Shown here one piece after another: positions 46,325 through 54,613 of a DNA stretch of 64,000 nt. How positions within the stretch are numbered: position 1 is the first letter of the stretch; every line of letters starts with the position of its first letter. The DNA is taken from the NCBI RefSeq assembly GCF_014647915.1, contig NZ_BMQC01000001.1, positions 186,001 through 250,000 of the forward strand, read 5' to 3'. The notes below the pieces were generated by a model, which saw only the letters and a list, made by a program, of their open reading frames with translations, was not told the DNA's origin and made no database searches. The position numbers and the translations under genes were made by a program. This stretch comes from Pilimelia terevasa. GTDB lineage: Bacteria > Actinomycetota > Actinomycetes > Mycobacteriales > Micromonosporaceae.

Positions 46325-47494
46325 GTGCGTCCGCAAGACCTCACCGTCGAAATCCGGGACCGGACGCTCACGCGCGTCGGGGTGATCAGGCCCGAGGAAA
46401 TGCACATGGAGATCGTCGGAGCGCACAACAACCTCTCCGAATGGTCGCTACGCCTTTCCGCGCAACACCGGCTGGCGCAGGAGCTGCGGCAGCCGGGGTC
46501 GGGGATCATCGTCACCGGCCCCGACGGGGTCTGGCTGTCTGGGCCGACCACGACGCCGGACCGGGCGGCCACCGCCTCTGATCCCGGAGGGACACTGACG
46601 TTCCAGGGGGTCGACGACTCGGTCATCCTCGCCGACTCGTTGGCCTTCCCAGACCCGAGTAACCCGGACCCGCAGACGCAAAAGCGCGCCCACGACACCC
46701 GCACCGGCCCGGCCGAGACTGTGATGCACCAGTTCGTGGCCGCCAACATCGGCCCGACCGCACCAACAGCCCGCCGCAACCGGTTCCTCGACAACGGACC
46801 CGACCGCGGCCGAGGACCAAAGGTCACCAAATCGGCCCGGTTCCCCACCCTCGGCGTGCTGCTGGCCGAAATCGCCGCCGTCGCCGACCTGGGCTTCCGG
46901 GTCGTGCAACGCGGCGGCCGGCTGGTGTTCGAGACCAAGCCGGTCACCGACCGCACCGACCTGATCCGCCTCGACGTCTACAACGGCACCCTGTCCGGCC
47001 ACCGAGTCACCATCTCCCCACCAGGCGCCACCCGCATCGTGGTAGCCGGGCAGGGCGAACTGACCGCCCGCAAGTTCCTGGAGGTCACCACGCCAGCATC
47101 GCTGGCCGCCGAGGTGCAGTGGCAACGGCGCATCGAGCGGTTCGTCGACCAGCGCAACACCAACGATGTCGACGAACTGCGCCAGGCCGGACTAGAGGTG
47201 CTCAGCCAGGAAGGCTTCACCGCGGTCGCGGTGCAGGCGGTGCCAATGGAGGACTCCGCGATGCCGTTCGGCATCGACTGGGGACCGGGCGACCGCGTCG
47301 CCGTGGTGGTCGAGGACCAGGAACTGACCGCGGTCGTGACCGGCTACCGCCTCAAGATCGATTCCGAGGGGCTCCGCATCGGTGCCCTGCTCGGCGACCC
47401 GCACGGCTTCAGCCTCGCTGCCGCGCTACACAAGCGCGTCCGCGCTCTGGAAGCCCGGCTGTCGGCGCTGGAGCGCACCGCCGAGCCCCGCTAG
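46325..47494 (+). CDS. Minor tail / baseplate protein (Gp37-like)
   Basis: 389 residues, beginning VRPQDLTVEIRDRTLTRVGV, with VWLSGPTTTPDRAATASDPG and a C-terminal coiled coil (RVRALEARLSALERTAEPR). It resembles the ReqiPepy6 Gp37-type tail proteins that follow Dit and form part of the tail tip. GTG 46325 abuts the previous stop. Confidence 0.72.
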   Translation: MRPQDLTVEIRDRTLTRVGVIRPEEMHMEIVGAHNNLSEWSLRLSAQHRLAQELRQPGSGIIVTGPDGVWLSGPTTTPDRAATASDPGGTLTFQGVDDSVILADSLAFPDPSNPDPQTQKRAHDTRTGPAETVMHQFVAANIGPTAPTARRNRFLDNGPDRGRGPKVTKSARFPTLGVLLAEIAAVADLGFRVVQRGGRLVFETKPVTDRTDLIRLDVYNGTLSGHRVTISPPGATRIVVAGQGELTARKFLEVTTPASLAAEVQWQRRIERFVDQRNTNDVDELRQAGLEVLSQEGFTAVAVQAVPMEDSAMPFGIDWGPGDRVAVVVEDQELTAVVTGYRLKIDSEGLRIGALLGDPHGFSLAAALHKRVRALEARLSALERTAEPR

Positions 47495-47509
47495 CGAAGG
47501 GAGCCACGT

Positions 47510-48724
47510 TTGCCGATCACCGCGTACCCGTTCGAGGACGTAGAGACCAACGAGACCGACTACTCGCGGCTGTTCCGCGAGCTGCAAGACTCCGGCATCG
47601 CCGACTCCATCGGCGGACCTGGCTTCGCCGTCAGTGCCGACTCCGCTGGCCTCAAGGCCAACATCCAGCCCGGCTTCGGGTTGCTGCGTGGCCACGCGGT
47701 GCGCTCCACCGACATTGAGAGCGTGGAGCTATCCGCCGGTACCGGTGCTGCCCGCGTGGACCGGGTGGTGCTGCGCCTGGACCCGGCCGAAAACTCGATC
47801 CGTCCGGCTGTCGTCGAGGGCACACCCGGCGGCGGGCTGCCCGCGCTGACGCAGAGCGACACCGGCATCTTTGAGGAGCCGCTCGCCCGAATCAACGTCG
47901 GTCCAACCGCGGCCAGCATCGCCCCGGAGAATGTCGTCGATGACCGCAACTTTCTCGGCTCCCGCGTCGGGGTCTGGACCACCCTCACCAGACCGGTAGC
48001 GCCTCGCCGTAGCCGGTTCGGGCTCAATATCACGAGCGGCCGGTGGGAGTGGTGGACTGGCGCCGAGTGGTCTGACATCACTGGCACTCCCGGTGCGCAC
48101 ACTCACGCCGCGACCGATATCACCGCCGGAACTCTGCCTATCGCCCGGCTACCGACCGGCACCACCGACACGACCGTCGCATTAGGCAACCACACCCACC
48201 CTGCCCCGACGTGGACCTCGATCAGCGGCAAGCCGGCAAAATTCCCACCGACCGATCACGACCACGACCCACCGCGCACGGTGACCCGGGCCAACGGCTC
48301 CGACCGAGTGCACGGCAACACCCCACAGGGAAGCGGCTGGTTCGCTGTCTGGGTTGACGGCAACAAGAACTTCTGCCACAACACCTCCTCCCGCCGGTAC
48401 AAGACCAACATCCGGGAGCTGCACCTAGACCCGGCGAACGTGCTGGCACTGCGCCCGGTCGCCTACGACCGCAAGCCCACCCGCGACGACGAGACCGGTC
48501 AGTGGCAAGACGGCCCCAAGGGCGAAATCGGCCTAATCGCCGAAGAGGTTCACGAGCACCTGCCCCAGCTCGTGCAGTGGCTCGATAGAGGCGATGGAGC
48601 AGGAGCGCAGATCGAAGCACTGCGCTACGACCTGTTGCCGGTGGCCATGCTGACGGTCCTCAAGGACCAGGCAGCCCGCATCGATGCGCTTGAAGCCTGC
48701 GTCCGCGAGCTGCTGCACCGCTAG
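47510..48724 (+). CDS. Tail fibre with C-terminal peptidase S74 intramolecular chaperone
   Basis: 404 residues. The N-terminus ([20 protein letters not shown]) attaches to the baseplate; the middle has collagen-like and His-rich metal-binding turns ([27 protein letters not shown]). The C-terminus is an S74 domain: [20 protein letters not shown] with the Ser and Lys of the self-cleavage site, and [19 protein letters not shown]74 domains trimerise the fibre and then cut themselves off. TTG 47510 has AAGGGAG upstream. Likely the receptor-binding protein. Confidence 0.87.
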   Translation: MPITAYPFEDVETNETDYSRLFRELQDSGIADSIGGPGFAVSADSAGLKANIQPGFGLLRGHAVRSTDIESVELSAGTGAARVDRVVLRLDPAENSIRPAVVEGTPGGGLPALTQSDTGIFEEPLARINVGPTAASIAPENVVDDRNFLGSRVGVWTTLTRPVAPRRSRFGLNITSGRWEWWTGAEWSDITGTPGAHTHAATDITAGTLPIARLPTGTTDTTVALGNHTHPAPTWTSISGKPAKFPPTDHDHDPPRTVTRANGSDRVHGNTPQGSGWFAVWVDGNKNFCHNTSSRRYKTNIRELHLDPANVLALRPVAYDRKPTRDDETGQWQDGPKGEIGLIAEEVHEHLPQLVQWLDRGDGAGAQIEALRYDLLPVAMLTVLKDQAARIDALEACVRELLHR

Positions 48725-48760
48725 ACACCGGTCGCACCTACCGGAGATCCCATCACCCGA

Positions 48761-48784
48761 GCCCCGCCAGTCGGCGGGGCTTTT
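48761..48784 (+). terminator. Rho-independent terminator after the tail operon
   Basis: GCCCCGCC, loop AGTC, GGCGGGGC, then TTTT. It follows the tail fibre stop by 37 bp and precedes the endolysin. Confidence 0.85.
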
Positions 48785-48807
48785 CGTATGCCCGGAGGCC
48801 CAACGCC

Positions 48808-49488
48808 ATGGCAGCCAACCCCAACCCGACCCGCGTCACCGCGCCCTACTGGACCATCCTGTGGGAGGGCGCACGCGCCAAGCTCGGCAGCGACCTGCGA
48901 CTCGGCGGCATCTTCGCCAACAAGGCCGGCTACCACGGCACCCGCACCGGCAACCACCCCGCGAACTACTCGGTCACCCGCGCCGTAGACAAGCGCGGAC
49001 CCGCCGACAAGGCCGCCGCGATCGACTGGACGTTCGCCTCGGCGCAGCGCGGCGACTTCGCCCACATCATCAAGATCACCAAGCGGATTCTGTCCGCCTA
49101 CGACAACCCAGCCGACCCGCGCATCGGCGCCCACAACACCGCGGAGATCTACGGCACCACCAACGGCCGCACTGTCACGGGTCGCCTGCACGGTCGCCCC
49201 GCGAGCTCCGACAGCAGCCATCTGTGGCACATCCACTTCGCGCTCAACCGCGAACTGGTGGGCGACACGTTCACCTGCCGCGCCGTGCTGTCGGTCGTCT
49301 GCGGTCAGAGCCTGGCCGACTGGAAGGCCCAGAACAAGCCCAAGCCCCGCACCTACACCGTCAAGCGGGGCGACACCCTCTCCGGCATCGCCGAGCGGTT
49401 CCACACCACCGTGACCGTCCTTGCCCGACTCAACCGCCTCAGCAACCCGAACAAGATCTACCCCGGTCAGGTACTTCGCCTTCCCTAG
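48808..49488 (+). CDS. Endolysin: M15-like peptidase domain plus LysM
   Basis: 226 residues. The N-terminal 160 residues contain an acidic metal-site candidate in AAAIDWTF and a His pair in [15 protein letters not shown], the pattern of zinc D,D-/L-peptidases of the M15 kind. The C-terminus is one LysM repeat, [20 protein letters not shown] through to [10 protein letters not shown], which binds peptidoglycan. There is no signal peptide, so release would depend on the holin encoded next. ATG 48808 lacks a strong binding site but matches the family start. Confidence 0.8.
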   Translation: MAANPNPTRVTAPYWTILWEGARAKLGSDLRLGGIFANKAGYHGTRTGNHPANYSVTRAVDKRGPADKAAAIDWTFASAQRGDFAHIIKITKRILSAYDNPADPRIGAHNTAEIYGTTNGRTVTGRLHGRPASSDSSHLWHIHFALNRELVGDTFTCRAVLSVVCGQSLADWKAQNKPKPRTYTVKRGDTLSGIAERFHTTVTVLARLNRLSNPNKIYPGQVLRLP

Positions 49489-49540
49489 ACCGCCCACCAG
49501 CAGCGGATCACCACCACTGGCCCCACAGAAGGAGACACCC

Positions 49541-49846
49541 TTGTCTAGTACCCCACCTAGCCGCGATGCCCGCAGGCGACGCATCAGGACGCGATTCCAG
49601 ACGTTCCTCGCGGGTTGCGCCGTTCTGCTGGTCGCCCTGCCGGTCCTGGCTCAAACCTTTGAGCAGGTGCTTCCTGCCAAGGCATACGCCATCCTCAGCG
49701 GATGCGTGCTGGCCATCACCGCAGTGGCCTCCGCCATCACCCGCGTCATGGCGCTACCAGCGGTCACCAACTTCATCGACCGCTTCCTCCCCTGGCTATC
49801 ACAGGAACATGGACCCGACCGCGAACCGACCGACCTCCACCGGTAA
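49541..49846 (+). CDS. Holin-like membrane protein
   Basis: 101 residues: a basic N-terminus (SRDARRRRIRTRFQTF), two hydrophobic helices (LAGCAVLLVALPVLAQ and AYAILSGCVLAITAVASAIT) and a charged tail. Placement right after the endolysin and this topology suggest a holin that permeabilises the membrane for lysis. TTG 49541 has AGAAGGAG upstream. Confidence 0.75.
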   Translation: MSSTPPSRDARRRRIRTRFQTFLAGCAVLLVALPVLAQTFEQVLPAKAYAILSGCVLAITAVASAITRVMALPAVTNFIDRFLPWLSQEHGPDREPTDLHR

Positions 49847-49874
49847 CTCAACGTAATCGAGCAAATCCGGACTC

Positions 49875-49904
49875 TTGACAACCGGTTGTCACCACCGGTA
49901 CAAC
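49875..49904 (+). promoter_or_regulatory. Predicted promoter of the repressor-like gene with embedded palindrome
   Basis: TTGACA (49875-49880) and TACAAC (49899-49904) are 18 bp apart, close to the sigma-70-type consensus. TGACAACCGGTTGTCA (49876-49891) is a perfect 16-bp palindrome overlapping the -35 box, so a dimeric repressor could block RNA polymerase here. Confidence 0.65.
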
Positions 49905-49912
49905 TTGCAGAC
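49897..49912 (-). promoter_or_regulatory. 16-bp phage site, copy 4
   Basis: Plus strand GGTACAACTTGCAGAC, overlapping the -10 box. This is the only copy whose orientation is opposite to the nearby transcription. It would allow autoregulation of the gene at 49973. Confidence 0.65.
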
Positions 49913-49972
49913 GGCGCCGGCAGGATGCGCCAACGCTCGTACGCGTGCCAGTGACCTCATCAGGAGCGCCAG

Positions 49973-50434
49973 GTGCCAGCCAAAAAGATCACGAATGACC
50001 AAGAGGTCGTTCGCTGGTACGAGCAAGGTCGGACCTTCCAGTGGATGGTTGAGGAGTACCGGCGCAAGTACAACATCGAAGTATCGCCGACCACCTTCTC
50101 GGAGTTCGTCCGTCGACTGGAGCTACCGCCGCGTTCGGTCCGCAATCATGAACTCATTCCGTGGCGCGTAGAGCCACGGCATAAATGGCGTCACGCGATT
50201 GTGATGCTTCGCGCTGAAGCGCGACGGCGGGCCGGGGAGAATTTGGCGAAATCGGTGGAGACGAAGCTAAATTCATGGCTGAGTCTACGAGAGGCCGACG
50301 GCTTGGTCGTTCACTACGACCCGGCCACCGAGCAAGGCTTCAGTCTGGTGCCCCGCCGACCCAACATCGACACCGACCTCATCCGCGTGCCCGACGCCAA
50401 GACTACTGTCCGAACAGGACGTTCGGTCGACTGA
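49973..50434 (+). CDS. Helix-turn-helix protein, candidate immunity repressor
   Basis: 153 residues. The N-terminus (DQEVVRWYEQGRTFQWMVEE with YRRKYNIEVSPTTFSEFVRR) is a helix-turn-helix; a C-terminal region (HYDPATEQGFSLVPRRP, IDTDLIRVPD) is shared with regulatory proteins I associate with actinophage immunity, from memory. It has its own promoter, a palindrome and a dispersed-site copy upstream, and a terminator downstream, so it is a single-gene unit as expected for a repressor. GTG 49973 follows AGGAGCGCCAG. Confidence 0.6.
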   Translation: MPAKKITNDQEVVRWYEQGRTFQWMVEEYRRKYNIEVSPTTFSEFVRRLELPPRSVRNHELIPWRVEPRHKWRHAIVMLRAEARRRAGENLAKSVETKLNSWLSLREADGLVVHYDPATEQGFSLVPRRPNIDTDLIRVPDAKTTVRTGRSVD

Positions 50435-50449
50435 CCGCGCCTGTTCATC

Positions 50450-50482
50450 GATGTGCCGGCAGGATGATCCTGCCGGCACATC
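50450..50482 (+). terminator. Hairpin terminator after the repressor-like gene
   Basis: GATGTGCCGGCAGGA and TCCTGCCGGCACATC form a perfect 15-bp stem with a 3-nt loop, 16 bp after the stop. It is followed by GTCGTTTG. Confidence 0.8.
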
Positions 50483-50665
50483 GTCGTTTGTGCGAGAAGT
50501 TAACCGATCAGCCTATCGGCTGCCTCGACTGTATCGGCAAACATGTGTCGCAAACCCGACACTGCCGGTGAGTTCTTACCCACTGAGGACAAGATCTAAA
50601 CCGTTACGTCAGCTACAACTGACGGAACAAGATTAATCGCCCCGCCGCCAGAGGAGGCATGACTG

Positions 50666-50944
50666 GTGCTACGGAGGACTTCCGACGGGGGAGGCACCTT
50701 CCAGAACGAATCCGGTGTAGCGTCCCAGCGCTCACCGAGCCTTCACGTTGACAAAGACGGCGCGTCCTACATCGACGCTCCAATGGATTATCGAACGGGC
50801 GAATTGGAGGCCGTCTTCGACGAAGCGAGAGCATTAGGGTGGGTGCCAGAGGAACCTGAGTATTGCGACGGTGATTGCCTGGACGACGACATGGTGCGAA
50901 TCTGGCTTGTACCCGCCGAGCTGGTGAGGGAGGCGGCTAGATGA
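50666..50944 (+). CDS. Small hypothetical phage protein
   Basis: 92 residues, acidic C-terminal half (EPEYCDGDCLDDDMVRIWLV). GTG 50666 lies nine bases after GAGGAGG; an ATG at 50659 in another frame ends soon and is not used. It opens the replication module and overlaps the nuclease start by 4 bp. Confidence 0.55.
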   Translation: MLRRTSDGGGTFQNESGVASQRSPSLHVDKDGASYIDAPMDYRTGELEAVFDEARALGWVPEEPEYCDGDCLDDDMVRIWLVPAELVREAAR

Positions 50945-51843
50945 CCATCACTCGACCAAGCGCAGCGGCCCCGAGCACCAAGCCCAGCCCGGCGCGGGTC
51001 CCGCGAGACCGGTGGAAACGGCCGCTGATCAAGGTGCCCGGCGCTACCAAGCCGGTTCCCTACACCCGATGCACGACGTACGTAGATTGCATAGAGGACA
51101 AGTCCGGACTCGCTAAGTGGGATCGGCGGATGGTGCTGCTTGGTGCCGCCCACCTCCGACACTTACTACCGGAGGCCGCCAGCGTCGACCTGAGCCGGCT
51201 TGAGGACCGCGACGGCCTGAACGCCCTGGCCGATCAATGCGTCGAGGCCGCCGGTGCCCATGCCAAACAGCGTCGAGGAACGCACCTGCACCACCTGTCC
51301 GAACACGTCGACTGCGGTGAACCGCTACCCACCTGCACCGGCGCGGACCTGGCCGACATGGGCGCGTACAAGTTGGCCACGGTGGCGCTGAACTTCACTA
51401 CCATCGAGCAGCTCGTCGTCGTGGATGCTTTGAAGGTCGCCGGTACGCCGGACCGCATCGCGCACTACAGCGGCCCCGGTCCCGCGGGCAAGGCGGTCGA
51501 GGGCAACTTCATAGCCGACCTTAAGACCGGCAGCGTCGAGTACGGAGTGCTGAAGATGGCGATGCAGCTCGCCGTCTACGCTCACGGCCAGTTTTACGAC
51601 CCAGCGACGGGACAGCGCAGCCCGCTGCCCGACGTGCGTCGGGACTGGGGGCTGATCATCCACCTGCCCGCCGGCACAGGGGAGTGCACCGTGTACTGGA
51701 TCGACCTGCGCCTTGGTTGGGAGGCGGTCCAGGTGGCCACGCAGGTTCGCGCCATCCGCGCCCGCCGTTTCCGCCTCAAGCCGCTAGGCGCAGGCAGCAA
51801 CTGTGTCCTGAATGACCTTGTCGATCCCGGGCATGGTCTGTAA
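50941..51843 (+). CDS. Cas4/RecB-like PD-(D/E)XK exonuclease
   Basis: 300 residues. The nuclease core is visible: TPDRIAHY (metal-binding Asp), FIADLKTGSVEY (D-x-K) and KMAMQLAVYAHG (the Q/Y motif of RecB-type nucleases). Phage proteins of this group resect DNA ends for recombination or replication. ATG 50941 overlaps the previous gene. Its stop codon lies inside a copy of the 16-bp site. Confidence 0.85.
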   Translation: MTITRPSAAAPSTKPSPARVPRDRWKRPLIKVPGATKPVPYTRCTTYVDCIEDKSGLAKWDRRMVLLGAAHLRHLLPEAASVDLSRLEDRDGLNALADQCVEAAGAHAKQRRGTHLHHLSEHVDCGEPLPTCTGADLADMGAYKLATVALNFTTIEQLVVVDALKVAGTPDRIAHYSGPGPAGKAVEGNFIADLKTGSVEYGVLKMAMQLAVYAHGQFYDPATGQRSPLPDVRRDWGLIIHLPAGTGECTVYWIDLRLGWEAVQVATQVRAIRARRFRLKPLGAGSNCVLNDLVDPGHGL

Positions 51844-51851
51844 GTTGTTCC
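51836..51851 (+). promoter_or_regulatory. 16-bp phage site, copy 5
   Basis: GTCTGTAAGTTGTTCC, in the sense of the rightward genes. It spans the nuclease stop codon (TAA at 51841) and lies 29 bp before the next start. Confidence 0.7.
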
Positions 51852-51879
51852 CAGAGCATTGAGAGGAGCTGACCTCACC

Positions 51880-52329
51880 ATGACCCAGAGAAGCTCGCCG
51901 CCGCGCGGCATCACAGTGACGATCGGCTACGGCACAACCCCGCAGGCCAGCCGAGCGACCTTCACCGGCACACCGGCGCAGGTCAGCGAAGACATCATCG
52001 AGTGCTTCGGCCTGGACGCCGAGCGGTTCGCCGATACACCGCTGTCGGACATCGTTCTGGAGGCCACCAGCGTCGCCGTCAGCCTGGATCTGGTCGCCCG
52101 CAAGCTAGGTGGACGCCTGGTCGCCGAACCCGACGCCGCACCGCAGAAGGCTGCTGAGTCGGCCGCGCAGCCGGCGTCGCTGCTGGACCGCATCACCGGC
52201 GCGCCGGACGTGGCGGTACTCCAGCGGCTCTGGGTCGACAACCAGGCCGCGTTCGCCGATCCGCAGATCATGGCCGCGTGGAAGGCCCGCGGCCGTGCGC
52301 TACAGGCAGTTCAGGCCGCAGCCGACTAA
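51880..52329 (+). CDS. Hypothetical phage protein of the replication module
   Basis: 149 residues. The N-terminal part (ITVTIGYGTTPQASRATFTG) is beta-rich, then a linker rich in Ala and a helical C-terminus (DPQIMAAWKARGRALQAVQA). Not recognised. It is flanked on both sides by copies of the 16-bp site, in contrast to the tight overlaps elsewhere in the module. Confidence 0.6.
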   Translation: MTQRSSPPRGITVTIGYGTTPQASRATFTGTPAQVSEDIIECFGLDAERFADTPLSDIVLEATSVAVSLDLVARKLGGRLVAEPDAAPQKAAESAAQPASLLDRITGAPDVAVLQRLWVDNQAAFADPQIMAAWKARGRALQAVQAAAD

Positions 52330-52350
52330 CCCCGCCCCCCAATTTCCATT

Positions 52351-52366
52351 GATATGTAAGTTGTAC
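52351..52366 (+). promoter_or_regulatory. 16-bp phage site, copy 6
   Basis: GATATGTAAGTTGTAC, in the sense of the rightward genes, in the 52-bp gap between two genes and just before the ribosome binding site of the gene at 52382. Confidence 0.65.
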
Positions 52367-52381
52367 TAACGAGGAGTTGGA

Positions 52382-52873
52382 TTGTCGTCGTTCGCCAAGC
52401 CGTCGGATCACGCCGGCGGCACGTACTTCAAGCCCGCTGATCACATGCACGACGTGGCGCTGCTGATCGAGCCCAAGCGCATCGACCGTGACGTGCCGAA
52501 CAACTACAACGGGCAGTCCCGCGTCCGGGATGAGGTCACCGCGACGATCTCGGTGTTCGGTACCTCCGAGGCGCTGGAGCAGCGCACCCCGACCGCGGTC
52601 ATGACCGATGTGCGGGTGGTTCACGGGATGCTTACCTCGACCCTGGAGCGCATCCTCGGGGAGGCGATGGTCGCCATCGTCCGCAAGATCCCGACCAAGT
52701 CCGGCGCCGGATACGTCTTCCGGGATGTGGAGCCGGCGGTCGAGGCGCAGGTCGGCGCGTACTTCGACCAGCGCCCCGCCACCCCCGCCACGTCCCGGAC
52801 GCCGACCTCGGCTCCGGCCCCGGCCCCGGCTGCGGCTGCGGCTGTGGCCGCGGCGATGCCGTCGTTCGATTGA
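52382..52873 (+). CDS. Hypothetical replication-module protein, possibly DNA-binding
   Basis: 163 residues: a globular part (VALLIEPKRIDRDVPNNYNG, VVHGMLTSTLERILGEAM) then an Ala/Pro-rich tail ending AMPSFD. A disordered tail with an acidic end next to a nuclease and a RecA-like ATPase recalls single-strand binding proteins, but no OB-fold signature can be claimed. TTG 52382 has GAGGAG upstream. Confidence 0.55.
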   Translation: MSSFAKPSDHAGGTYFKPADHMHDVALLIEPKRIDRDVPNNYNGQSRVRDEVTATISVFGTSEALEQRTPTAVMTDVRVVHGMLTSTLERILGEAMVAIVRKIPTKSGAGYVFRDVEPAVEAQVGAYFDQRPATPATSRTPTSAPAPAPAAAAAVAAAMPSFD

Positions 52874-52886
52874 GCGGCGGTAGCTC

Positions 52887-53726
52887 GTGCTGACTCCCGG
52901 CAGATCGTTGACCCTTCACGCCGAGTCCGGCCGCGAGCTCCCTCGGGTGCCGGCATTCGCTGCGCTGTATGCGCGCGGGTGCCGGCCCCGGCACGGGGAG
53001 GTCGTCATGGTCGCCGGCCGCTCCGGCACCCAGAAGTCGGGCTTTGCGCTGTTCTGGGTCGCGCAGATGAACCTGCCGACCCTGTACTTCTCCGCGGACA
53101 TGTCACCGTTCACCGCCTCGGCGCGGTTGGCGTCGATGCTCACCGACTCGACGACGGAGCAGGTGGAAGCGGGCATGGTCGCTGGCGGGGCGAGCAGCGC
53201 CCGGTTCCTGGACGCGCTGGCCGCAAGCCGGATCACGTTCAGCTTCGGTGCGCCGATCACGTGGCGGGCGGTCGACGAGGAGCTGGAGGCGTACGTCGAG
53301 CTGTGGGACCGCTATCCGGCGGTGATCGTGTTCGACAACCTCATGGACTTCGACGGCGCCGAGAGCGACTACGTGCAGCAGATGGCGGTGATGTCCGGCG
53401 TCAGCGAACTCGCCCGCGCTACGGGCGCGACGGTGATCATCCTGCACCATGCCTCGGACAAGACCTGGGAAGCCAAGAGCGACCCGTGGGCGCCACCCTC
53501 GCGCGACCAGGTCAAGGGCGGCCTGTCGGAGAAGCCCGAGCTGAGCCTGTCCGTCGCGCTGGACCCAACCTGCATGGAGTACCGCGTTGCGGTGATCAAG
53601 CAGCGGATGGGGCCGTCCGACCCGACGGCCCGCCGGTACGCCGTCATGTGGTGCGAGCCGGAGCGGACCCGCTTCCACGCCACCGCCCCCCGCCTGCGCC
53701 CCGGAAGGACATCGACCGATGAGTGA
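52887..53726 (+). CDS. RecA/DnaB-like ATPase
   Basis: 279 residues. Walker A is GRSGTQKSG, Walker B is AVIVFDNLMDFD, and TGATVIILHHASD is the sensor strand of RecA-fold hexamers (AAA_25 type). It probably acts as a helicase or recombinase loader in phage replication. GTG 52887 follows GAGCGG. It overlaps the resolvase gene by 8 bp. Confidence 0.82.
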   Translation: MLTPGRSLTLHAESGRELPRVPAFAALYARGCRPRHGEVVMVAGRSGTQKSGFALFWVAQMNLPTLYFSADMSPFTASARLASMLTDSTTEQVEAGMVAGGASSARFLDALAASRITFSFGAPITWRAVDEELEAYVELWDRYPAVIVFDNLMDFDGAESDYVQQMAVMSGVSELARATGATVIILHHASDKTWEAKSDPWAPPSRDQVKGGLSEKPELSLSVALDPTCMEYRVAVIKQRMGPSDPTARRYAVMWCEPERTRFHATAPRLRPGRTSTDE

Positions 53727-54102
53727 CGTGATCGCGCGGAACCGACGCAACCGCAGGGCGGGCGCGGCGTGGCAGAGCAAACTGCGCGACGAGCTGCGCG
53801 GCGCCGGCATGGACGTGGAACGCCTCGTGCTCACCGGCGTACGCGACGAGGGCGACCACGTCATCCGCCGGCCCCGCCTGCGTCTGCCGGAGTTCCTGGT
53901 CCTGGAGGCCAAGGCCGGCGCCATGCACCCGGCGGCGTTCGTCGCCGAGGCCGCCACCGAGGCCGCCCACTTCGCCGCGCACCGCGGCCTGCACCCCAGC
54001 CGGGTCGCCGGGATCGCCGTGGTCAAACGCCGCAGCGCCGCGTGGCGCGACGCCTACGTGCTGACCACCGTCGGCACCTTCTTCGACCTGGAGGACCAGT
54101 GA
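53719..54102 (+). CDS. Holliday-junction resolvase-like nuclease
   Basis: 127 residues with the small PD-(D/E)XK layout: EGDHVIRRPRLRLPEFLVLE followed by AKAGAMHPAAF (D, E-x-K) and a basic N-terminus (NRRNRRAGAAWQSKLRDEL). Such proteins resolve branched DNA before packaging. It overlaps both neighbours. Confidence 0.72.
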   Translation: MSDVIARNRRNRRAGAAWQSKLRDELRGAGMDVERLVLTGVRDEGDHVIRRPRLRLPEFLVLEAKAGAMHPAAFVAEAATEAAHFAAHRGLHPSRVAGIAVVKRRSAAWRDAYVLTTVGTFFDLEDQ

Positions 54103-54230
54103 CCGACGACCAGGCCAACGAGCTGGCCGCCGCGGACTTCGGCCTCGACCAGCACACCGAAGGCGACGCCCACGGCGTCGACCAGATCCGAGCGTTGGAG
54201 GAAGCGCTGCTCGGCGAGGCGCTCGGATGA
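54099..54230 (+). CDS. Very small acidic phage protein
   Basis: 43 residues, VTDDQANELAAADFGLDQHT then a short helix ending LLGEALG. GTG 54099 and the stop overlap both neighbours by 4 bp, the main support for it being translated. No function recognised. Confidence 0.5.
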   Translation: MTDDQANELAAADFGLDQHTEGDAHGVDQIRALEEALLGEALG

Positions 54231-54613
54231 GCGAAGAGGCGCGTCCGGACCTGGAGGCCACCCTCGACCACTACCAGGTGCGGCGCATCAGCGGGCGGCC
54301 GACCACGATGGCGAGCTGCCCGCTGCACCCCGACCGGACGCCGTCGATGTCGATCGACCTGAACAAGGGTCTGTGGCGCTGCCATTCCTGCGGCAAGGCC
54401 GGCGACTCCTACAGCTTGATCATGGAGGTGGAAGGTGTCGACTTCCCAAGAGCCCGAGCCCTTGCGGCCTCTATCGGACTCGCAACGCGAGACCCTGGAG
54501 GAAGCGACGAGCAGCTATCAGGCAGCCGTTACGGGGCACGCCGGCACCTACCTGGCCCGGCGCGGGATCGACCCGGCAAGCGCGGCTATGTTCCGGCTTG
54601 GCGTCGTCGTTGA
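54227..54613 (+). CDS. Primase zinc-finger (CHC2-like) subunit
   Basis: 128 residues. The DnaG-type zinc finger is CPLHPDRTPSMSIDLNKGLW followed by RCHSCGKAGDSYSLIM. It would bind template DNA for primer synthesis. The C-terminal 60 residues (SGSRYGARRHLPGPARDRPG) are basic and overlap the downstream Toprim gene by 179 bp in another frame. The two together supply the parts of one DnaG primase. Confidence 0.82.
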   Translation: MSEEARPDLEATLDHYQVRRISGRPTTMASCPLHPDRTPSMSIDLNKGLWRCHSCGKAGDSYSLIMEVEGVDFPRARALAASIGLATRDPGGSDEQLSGSRYGARRHLPGPARDRPGKRGYVPAWRRR

